This document shows positions 59,032-64,000 of a DNA stretch of 64,000 nucleotides, one piece after another. Under the pieces are notes generated by a model. The model was not told the origin of the DNA. It ran no database searches and saw only the letters and a program-made list of their open reading frames with translations. Within the stretch, counting starts at the first letter, position 1, and each line of letters begins with the position of its first letter. The DNA is from Christiangramia bathymodioli (GTDB lineage: Bacteria > Bacteroidota > Bacteroidia > Flavobacteriales > Flavobacteriaceae). Position numbers and translations under genes: made by a program. The DNA is taken from the NCBI GenBank assembly GCA_009735695.1, contig SRSL01000001.1:1302048-1366047 (forward strand). The letters are read 5' to 3'.

Positions 59032-59590
59032 ACGAATTCCTAATTACTTTACGTTCTTTCACAAAATTTCCCTCAGCGTCAAACAGCATTTCAAATTTCC
59101 TAATTTTCCCTTGATTCTTGGTGGCCACGATCAGCTCATAATTATCGGGGCTTGCATGTTCATTGATCCCACCTGGCAGAACTTTCGCTGTGTGTTTTTC
59201 TCCGGAAAGGTATTGCGCCTGTATTTTTTCAATTCTGAAACGATCATGCCGGGTTGATAAATAAACCTCAATTTTTTGAAGCAAATTTCTATCGAGTTCT
59301 TTTTTCTTCAGAACTACTTCTATATCCTCAAGTTTCCCGGCCTGGTTGAACTCCACGCTATACCTGTTGCCATCAAATTTGAATTTTGCTTCGTAGCTTT
59401 CCTTCTGGCCATCGGTTTCGTAATAGCATCTCAATTTTCGGTAATTTTCCGGAAGATTATTCTTGATGTATCTCTGAGCTGTTTCTGGCATTTCCTTCAG
59501 GGCTATATCTTTTTCCCGCTCTATCTTTTTGTTCTGGGACAGTGCAAAAATGGGCATAAAAAGGAGAATGCTCAGTAACAATTGTTTCAT
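59012..59590 (-). CDS. Secreted protein of unknown function, PepSY-like
   Basis: A 192-residue protein with a signal peptide (cleavage near LSQ, 19). Two similar beta-alpha segments are seen (about 30-100, ALKEMPETAQRYIKNNLPE..YEAKFKFDGNRYSVEFNQAGKLEDIE, and 150-192), like tandem PepSY modules. Function unknown. It overlaps tag by 4 bp and the DUF2490 gene by 20 bp. Confidence 0.65.
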   Translation of the reverse strand: MKQLLLSILLFMPIFALSQNKKIEREKDIALKEMPETAQRYIKNNLPENYRKLRCYYETDGQKESYEAKFKFDGNRYSVEFNQAGKLEDIEVVLKKKELDRNLLQKIEVYLSTRHDRFRIEKIQAQYLSGEKHTAKVLPGGINEHASPDNYELIVATKNQGKIRKFEMLFDAEGNFVKERKVIRNSYDYLIF

Positions 59591-60183
59591 AGGATTTCTA
59601 TCTTCTGTCCTAATTCCTTTATTTTCTGATGCCTGAAGCAGTCAGTTTCATGGTCGTTAACCATTCCGGTAGCCTGCATATGCGCGTAGACTACTGTGGA
59701 ACCGACGAATTTGAATCCTCTTTTTTTTAGATCCTTACTTAGGGTGTCACTTATTTCAGTAGTTGAAGGAGCATTTTTGTAATCTGTGATAGTATTCTGT
59801 TTTGGTTCTCCTTCTACGAATCCCCAGATATAGCGGCAAAAACTGCCAAATTCATCCTGTATCTTTATAAAAGCCTGTGCATTAGTGATCGTTGCCCTGA
59901 TCTTCATCTGATTCCTGATAATTCTAGGATTTTGCATCAATTCGGTGACCTTGGGTTCCTCATACTGTGCGATCTTACGGTAATCGAAATTATCGAATGC
60001 TTCCCTGAAATTATTGCGTTTTCTCAAAACCGTGATCCAGCTCAGTCCCGCCTGAAAAGTTTCCAGGATCAGGAACTCGAACATCTTGTCATCTTCCAGA
60101 ACAGGTACTCCCCATTCCAGGTCGTGATAGGCCTCGTAAAGGTCGTCGCCCACGCACCAGCCACATCTTTTTAGTTCTTCCAT
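59587..60183 (-). CDS. tag: DNA-3-methyladenine glycosylase I
   Basis: A 198-residue base excision repair enzyme that removes 3-methyladenine. Zinc ligands C7 and H20 (RCGWC..YHDLEWG) and H178/C182 (NDHETDCFRH) match the E. coli Tag pattern, and the helix-hairpin-helix region lies between. Length is normal. It lies 3 bp after the TonB-like gene on the minus strand. Confidence 0.95.
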   Translation of the reverse strand: MEELKRCGWCVGDDLYEAYHDLEWGVPVLEDDKMFEFLILETFQAGLSWITVLRKRNNFREAFDNFDYRKIAQYEEPKVTELMQNPRIIRNQMKIRATITNAQAFIKIQDEFGSFCRYIWGFVEGEPKQNTITDYKNAPSTTEISDTLSKDLKKRGFKFVGSTVVYAHMQATGMVNDHETDCFRHQKIKELGQKIEIL

Positions 60184-60186
60184 TTA

Positions 60187-60912
60187 TCAGGATTTAAAGT
60201 AGTAGGTAATAGTTCCTGGCTGAGAGTCCCTTCCGGCAAGTTTTGTAAATTTTGCGCCTGCCGAGTATTCCAGTGCACGTTCCAAAAGGCATTCATTGGT
60301 AGTATTGGAACTTCGGCGATTGATGGAAGTGTCTATCACGTAGCCATTGGCATCCACTGTGATGTTCACCACCACTTTTCCTGCCGTGTCACAGGTGTAG
60401 ACCGGATTAGGAATCTTTACCGCATTTCTGCCTTTCAGCGAAAAAGAGATCGAGCTATAATCATAGGCAGCAGACGCCTGTGATTTTTCTTCGGAAGAGT
60501 CATTGCCATCAGATCCCTGTTGTTTTTTATCTGAATTCTTTTTGTTCACCGCAACACGGCCTTCAGAATCAGCCGATTCTTCATTTTCGGTTTCTTCCTG
60601 TTGCGCGCTGTTCTTTTCAAAGATCTGGTTCAGCCTTTTATTGAAATCGGCCTCCCGGGTTTTTTTGTCCTGGTTGTAGGCCTGGTGGGTCTGAACGTTG
60701 CGGCGGGATTTAGGTTGAGGTGTTTCTTCTTCCGGTTTAAGCTCTTCTTTTTCGTCAACCTTGAACTGTTCCAGATCCACCAGCATTTCAGCGGTCTCCT
60801 GGTTCCCACTGGCAAGCTTGAAATTATACAGGGCCAGTATCAGAACGGCAAAGGACAGCGTGGTTAGGATAAGCGCCTTATGCTTATCGAAAAACTTATC
60901 GAAAAACTCCAT
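60187..60912 (-). CDS. TonB-family energy transducer-like protein
   Basis: A 241-residue protein with one N-terminal transmembrane helix (about 13-31), a long charged periplasmic spacer (about 45-150; Glu/Lys/Gln-rich, not Pro-rich) and a C-terminal TonB-like domain (about 160-241, NPVYTCDTAGKVVVNITVDANGYVIDTSINRRSSNTT). The C-terminus looks complete. Without ExbB/ExbD genes nearby, the partner is unknown; it may energise receptors such as the one at 50616. Confidence 0.8.
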   Translation of the reverse strand: MEFFDKFFDKHKALILTTLSFAVLILALYNFKLASGNQETAEMLVDLEQFKVDEKEELKPEEETPQPKSRRNVQTHQAYNQDKKTREADFNKRLNQIFEKNSAQQEETENEESADSEGRVAVNKKNSDKKQQGSDGNDSSEEKSQASAAYDYSSISFSLKGRNAVKIPNPVYTCDTAGKVVVNITVDANGYVIDTSINRRSSNTTNECLLERALEYSAGAKFTKLAGRDSQPGTITYYFKS

Positions 60913-60934
60913 ATCTAATTAACAGTCAGGGGAC

Positions 60935-61651
60935 TTAATTATTCTCTCGTGAAGGTAGCAATTTTTCGAAAGATTCAATACTCATGGCATTTTCTACGGA
61001 AAAGTCTCCGATGGCTGTTCTTCTCAAGGCTGAAAGATGGGCGCCGCTGTTAAGGGCCTGTCCAAATTCGTTGGCAAGGCTCCTGATGTAAGTTCCCCTG
61101 CTGCAAACCACCCTGAAATGGACCTTCGGGAATTCCTGAGTTTTGATCTCGAATTCCGAAATTTCCACCTTCCTTTTCTTTACCTCAACTTCCTTGCCTT
61201 CGCGGGCATATTCGTAAAGTCTTTTTCCGTCTTTCTTTAAAGCCGAGAAAACAGGCGGTGTCTGCTCAATTTCACCAATAAACTTTTTGGTGGTTTCCTG
61301 AAGCAGCTCTTCAGTGATATGATCAATGGGGAAATTCTGGTCAATTTCGGTCTCCAGGTCAAATGAAGGAGTGGTAGACCCAATCGTGAAAGTTCCAGTG
61401 TATTCCTTAACCTGACCCTGAAGTTCCGGAATGGACTTGGTAGACTTCCCGGTGCAGATGATCAAAAGTCCGGTGGCAAGGGGGTCCAGTGTCCCGGCAT
61501 GACCAACCTTTATCTTTTTGATCTTGCAGCTTCTTTTAATGAGCCATCTCACTTTATTAACGAGCTGGAAAGAAGTCCAGTTCAGTGGCTTATCAAAAAG
61601 AAGGGTTTCTCCGGTCTTAAATTCTTCGAGGCTGAATTCCTTATTGCGCAT
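60935..61651 (-). CDS. truB: tRNA pseudouridine(55) synthase
   Basis: A 238-residue pseudouridine synthase making psi55 in the T-loop of tRNAs. The catalytic Asp is D56 in KVGHAGTLDPLATGLL. The ATG at 61651 lies inside the end of uppP, an overlap of 11 bp, and is preferred to a TTG two codons earlier. The PUA domain is short, as in Bacteroidota. It belongs to the ftsX-DUF3098-uppP-truB operon. Confidence 0.95.
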   Translation of the reverse strand: MRNKEFSLEEFKTGETLLFDKPLNWTSFQLVNKVRWLIKRSCKIKKIKVGHAGTLDPLATGLLIICTGKSTKSIPELQGQVKEYTGTFTIGSTTPSFDLETEIDQNFPIDHITEELLQETTKKFIGEIEQTPPVFSALKKDGKRLYEYAREGKEVEVKKRKVEISEFEIKTQEFPKVHFRVVCSRGTYIRSLANEFGQALNSGAHLSALRRTAIGDFSVENAMSIESFEKLLPSRENN

Positions 61652-62435
61652 ATGCAAAAATAATGGCCCCGAGTCCCACTACAAAACAATAAACCGCAAA
61701 CCATGAAAGTTTGCTTTTTCTTACCAGGGCGATCATCCAGGTACAGGCAGCCAGTCCTGCTAAAAATGCTGCTACAAAACCAATTGCCAAAATGGAGAAT
61801 TCGGTTGAGCTTTCCATTAGTTCCCCGCTTAAGATATCCTTGGCGATTTTACCGAAGATCAACGGAACGACCATCAGGAATGAAAATCTTGCAGCTTTGG
61901 TTTTGTCGTTGCCGAGTAAAACAGAAGTAGAGATCGTGGCGCCTGATCGGGAAATTCCCGGAAGCATGGCGATAGCCTGTGAAACACCGATCACAAATGC
62001 ATTCAGGTAGCTCACTTTTTTACCGGTGTCCCTGGCTTTATCGGCAAGCCAGAGCAAAAGAGCGGTTATCAAAAGCATAAATCCTACGAAAAGGATGTTT
62101 CCGCCAAATAAGGCTTCAAGTTGTTCTTCAAATAACAAACCTACGATCACGGCTGGGATCATCGAGATGATGATCTTGAGGGAAAACTGGGTTTCCTCGT
62201 TCCATTTGAAGCTAAACAGGCCTTTGATGATATCAAAAACATCTTTTCTAAAAACAACAAGCGTGCTCAAAGCGGTTGCGAAATGAAGCACGACGGTAAA
62301 CATCAGGGATTCTTCAGGAACGCTGGTGTCTCCTAAAATAGCTTTTCCAAGTTCTAAATGTCCGCTGGATGAAACAGGTAAAAATTCGGTAAGTCCCTGG
62401 ATGATTCCAAGGATGGCAGCATCAAATGCGTTCAA
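61641..62435 (-). CDS. uppP: Undecaprenyl-diphosphate phosphatase
   Basis: A 264-residue membrane phosphatase that recycles the undecaprenyl carrier of peptidoglycan and glycan synthesis. Family motifs are TEFLPVSSSGHLELG (E17 and the Ser cluster) and LPGISRSGATIST near 158-170, with about eight helices. It sits between the DUF3098 gene (5 bp) and truB (11-bp overlap). Confidence 0.96.
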   Translation of the reverse strand: MNAFDAAILGIIQGLTEFLPVSSSGHLELGKAILGDTSVPEESLMFTVVLHFATALSTLVVFRKDVFDIIKGLFSFKWNEETQFSLKIIISMIPAVIVGLLFEEQLEALFGGNILFVGFMLLITALLLWLADKARDTGKKVSYLNAFVIGVSQAIAMLPGISRSGATISTSVLLGNDKTKAARFSFLMVVPLIFGKIAKDILSGELMESSTEFSILAIGFVAAFLAGLAACTWMIALVRKSKLSWFAVYCFVVGLGAIIFAYAQ

Positions 62436-62440
62436 TTCAG

Positions 62441-62695
62441 TTATTTTTTATGGGGATTCAACAGGATGGCATATACTTCAATTCCGAAGCCAATCAATAC
62501 AAGTGCGGGCGCAAGCCGGATTCTCTGAAAATTATAGATCGCGTCATTGAATTCGTTTGGGTCTTCGCTTCCGCCGCCAGACATAAGGATAAAGCCCAGG
62601 GCAATGACGGCCAGGCCTATGAACATGAAGGTGTAGTTCTTTTTTCCGAATACGAATCCAGTATTGAAGCTTCCTTTGTTTCTATTTTCTGCCAT
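62441..62695 (-). CDS. DUF3098 membrane protein
   Basis: An 84-residue protein with two helices (about 24-42 and 58-78), of the DUF3098 family that sits between ftsX and uppP in many Bacteroidota. The ATG at 62695 (MAENRN) is chosen; a GTG six codons upstream comes from an 18-bp tandem duplication that repeats the codons MAENR. Function unknown; a link to division or cell envelope work is inferred from the operon. Confidence 0.85.
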   Translation of the reverse strand: MAENRNKGSFNTGFVFGKKNYTFMFIGLAVIALGFILMSGGGSEDPNEFNDAIYNFQRIRLAPALVLIGFGIEVYAILLNPHKK

Positions 62696-62712
62696 AATTC
62701 TATTTTCTGCCA
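62680..62712. repeat. 18-bp tandem duplication at the DUF3098 start
   Basis: TTCTATTTTCTGCCA occurs at 62680-62694 and 62698-62712 (period 18). It duplicates the first five codons of DUF3098, and the second copy runs into the inverted repeat at 62709. Confidence 0.75.
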
Positions 62713-62725
62713 CGAATGCACGAAT
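62709..62725. repeat. Left terminal inverted repeat of the GxxExxY cassette
   Basis: GCCACGAATGCACGAAT; it matches the reverse complement of 63119-63135 at 15 of 17 positions. Confidence 0.75.
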
Positions 62726-62758
62726 AAATTATAATACTATTCTTTGATGTATTAATCT

Positions 62759-63103
62759 TTAAGGTTCAAAATTAGCTAATATCGCCAACTTATTGCCTGA
62801 AACCTTTAGATAATTAATGCATTGAGCCACATGTCTGTCATTTAGGGCTGCTACCGATTTAATTTCCAGGATAATTTTATCATATACTACAAAATCAGCG
62901 ATGTATTGATGTGGCAGTATTAATTCCTTATAAATAACCTGATATTTCTTCTCTCTATCAAAAGGGATCTTCCGGGATCTCAATTCGTATTCTATAGCAT
63001 CGGAATAAACTGCTTCCAGAAATCCGCCACCTAATTCATTATGAACATCAAACAGTACACCTATGAGTTCATAACTTTCTTTTTTATAGGTGAGGTTTGC
63101 CAT
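62759..63103 (-). CDS. GxxExxY family PD-(D/E)XK nuclease-like protein
   Basis: A 114-residue protein of the GxxExxY family. The name motif is G27-F-L-E30-A-V-Y33, and a PD-(D/E)XK-type core follows: D70 in YIADF and E80-I-K82 in IILEIKSV. An intact core suggests nuclease activity, which is not shown for the family. The C-terminus (LAILANFEP) is a little shorter than the usual LxLLINFG-type end. The gene is bounded by 17-bp inverted repeats and interrupts an otherwise usual ftsX-DUF3098-uppP order, so it looks inserted. Confidence 0.85.
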   Translation of the reverse strand: MANLTYKKESYELIGVLFDVHNELGGGFLEAVYSDAIEYELRSRKIPFDREKKYQVIYKELILPHQYIADFVVYDKIILEIKSVAALNDRHVAQCINYLKVSGNKLAILANFEP

Positions 63104-63118
63104 AATGTCTCGTAAAAC

Positions 63119-63135
63119 ATTCGTGAATTAGTGGC
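63119..63135. repeat. Right terminal inverted repeat of the GxxExxY cassette
   Basis: ATTCGTGAATTAGTGGC; the reverse complement differs from 62709-62725 at two positions. It lies 11 bp before the ftsX stop region. Confidence 0.75.
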
Positions 63136-63146
63136 CTGATGATATA

Positions 63147-64000
63147 CTAATAGTAAAGTTCGTCAGTTTTCAAGTTCAGGAATCGCGTGGTCGCAAAATA
63201 CGTACTTATCCAGGTAATCACAATTCCCATCAGGAAAATACCGATGAACAGGCCTGCAAGCAATTTTACATCGCCAAGGATATTTAATTCAGAAAAGCTG
63301 TTATCGAGGTAATACAGCACTGCAGCCATTCCAATTAAAGCCAGGGCTGCGCCAATTAGTCCCAGTTTAACGCTTTGCCATATAAAAGGTCTTCGTATGA
63401 ATCCTTTGGTGGCTCCAACCATCTGCATGGTTTTGATGATAAATCTTTTGGAATATACGGCCAGTCGTATACTGCTGTTAATAAGCAATACAGCGATAAA
63501 GGTGAAAACGGCGCTCGCGATCAACACCCAGAAACTGATCTTTTTCACATTATCATTCAACAGGGCGATCAGGGGTTTGTCGTATACCACTTCATCTACG
63601 AAATTCTTTGACGTAAGATCGGAAGCGATCTTATCAACCTGTTCTGAAGAGACGAAATCGGCTTTCATATACACATCAATGGAATTCTGCAGCGGGTTAT
63701 AGCCTAAAAATTCCATGAAATCCTCGCCTATTTCCTTACTATGAGCCTCGGCTGCGTCTTCTTTTGAAACATAGGTGGTAGATTTCGTATAATCGGCCAT
63801 GGCCAGGCTTTTCTTCAACTGCTCCATCTCCACTTCCTTGGCATTGTCTTTCAGGTAAACGGTAAGAGCGATCTGTTCCTTGAAATGATCGGCTACCTTT
63901 TTGGTGTTAAGGACTAAAAGACCTAGCATTCCCAAAAGGAACAATACCAGGGAAATACTGATTACGACTGAAAAATAGGAAGATATGAGTCGGCGTTTCT
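63147..64000 (-). CDS. ftsX: Cell division protein FtsX (5' end beyond the window)
   Basis: A partial FtsX: 284 residues are readable, and the frame stays open to the right edge (its N-terminal lead KRRLISSYFSVVISISLVLF is seen upstream of the first possible internal start). Features are a first helix, an extracellular domain of about 110 residues (ALTVYLKDNAKEVEMEQLKK), and three C-terminal helices with the MacB/FtsX fold (KRFIIKTMQMVGATKGFIRRPF). FtsEX regulates peptidoglycan hydrolases during division. It heads the operon interrupted by the GxxExxY gene. Confidence 0.94.
   Translation of the reverse strand, partial: KRRLISSYFSVVISISLVLFLLGMLGLLVLNTKKVADHFKEQIALTVYLKDNAKEVEMEQLKKSLAMADYTKSTTYVSKEDAAEAHSKEIGEDFMEFLGYNPLQNSIDVYMKADFVSSEQVDKIASDLTSKNFVDEVVYDKPLIALLNDNVKKISFWVLIASAVFTFIAVLLINSSIRLAVYSKRFIIKTMQMVGATKGFIRRPFIWQSVKLGLIGAALALIGMAAVLYYLDNSFSELNILGDVKLLAGLFIGIFLMGIVITWISTYFATTRFLNLKTDELYY

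Noticed and set aside
1-64000. tRNA, rRNA, tmRNA or insertion sequence genes.
   Set aside because: I looked through the intergenic stretches and saw no cloverleaf-type sequence, rRNA segment or transposase; a covariance or profile scan could still find something I missed.

Overview
This window reads as a chromosomal segment of a member of the Flavobacteriaceae (phylum Bacteroidota), possibly a marine relative of Gramella/Christiangramia. The family call rests on the gene set: a VC_2705-type symporter with a DUF4212 partner, DUF4301, DUF3127, DUF3098, DUF2490, a Bacteroidota-type heptaprenyl/geranylgeranylglyceryl-phosphate synthase, and a TonB receptor fused to a carboxypeptidase-regulatory-like domain. 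It also rests on several TTG-N19-23-TAnnTTTG promoters and on many signal peptides and lipoboxes. The genus is a guess. About 67 protein genes are dense on both strands. No rRNA, tRNA, CRISPR array, prophage or insertion sequence is visible.

Layout, left to right. 0-5 kb (minus): Na+/organic acid symporter with small subunit, an AcuC/HDAC-like deacetylase, metG. 5-7.2 kb: a lipoprotein, YraN, and a small GIY-YIG nuclease gene lying between two identical 26-bp repeats in a repeat-rich stretch. 7.2-13.3 kb (minus): M13 and S9 peptidases, an NTF2-like protein and a lipoprotein. 13.4-18.6 kb: short-chain threonine dehydrogenase, cold shock protein, ClC channel, aspS. 19.3-25.9 kb (minus): a complete TetR-TolC-adaptor-RND efflux operon. 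26-31.3 kb (plus): polyprenyl synthase and sucA-sucB. 31.3-37.6 kb: small and secreted proteins, including an unlisted 34-residue membrane peptide gene, a retropepsin-like protease, an intradiol-type dioxygenase, an acyltransferase and a pair of TM2 paralogues. 37.6-40.4 kb: ahcY, a phosphopantetheinyl transferase and a GGGP-type synthase. 40.4-41.0 kb: three and a half tandem copies of a unit of about 195 bp.

42-45.4 kb (plus): a tight operon of thiamine-binding protein, PnuC-type transporter, NadR-like P-loop kinase, DUF4301 and an ArfB-like hydrolase. 46.5-50.3 kb: an NtrC-type regulator and a hybrid histidine kinase, overlapping tail to tail. 50.4-53 kb: a TPP riboswitch with its own terminator in front of a TonB-dependent receptor. 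53.7-58.3 kb: greA with a structured leader, HIT protein, thioesterase, histidine kinase, flavin reductase, the SSB-tipped DUF3127 protein and aat. 58.3-64 kb (minus): a long run from ftsX through DUF3098, uppP, truB, a TonB-like protein and tag to DUF2490. A GxxExxY nuclease-like gene bounded by 17-bp inverted repeats sits between ftsX and DUF3098.

Two themes deserve attention. First, thiamine: the TPP riboswitch-receptor and the thiamine-binding/PnuC/kinase operon, 5 kb apart, look like the outer and inner membrane halves of one vitamin salvage route, although the second would normally be labelled nicotinamide riboside uptake. Second, two small nuclease genes of unrelated folds (GIY-YIG and PD-(D/E)XK-like GxxExxY) are each bracketed by their own repeats, which suggests nuclease-linked repeat cassettes comparable in logic to REP/RAYT elements.
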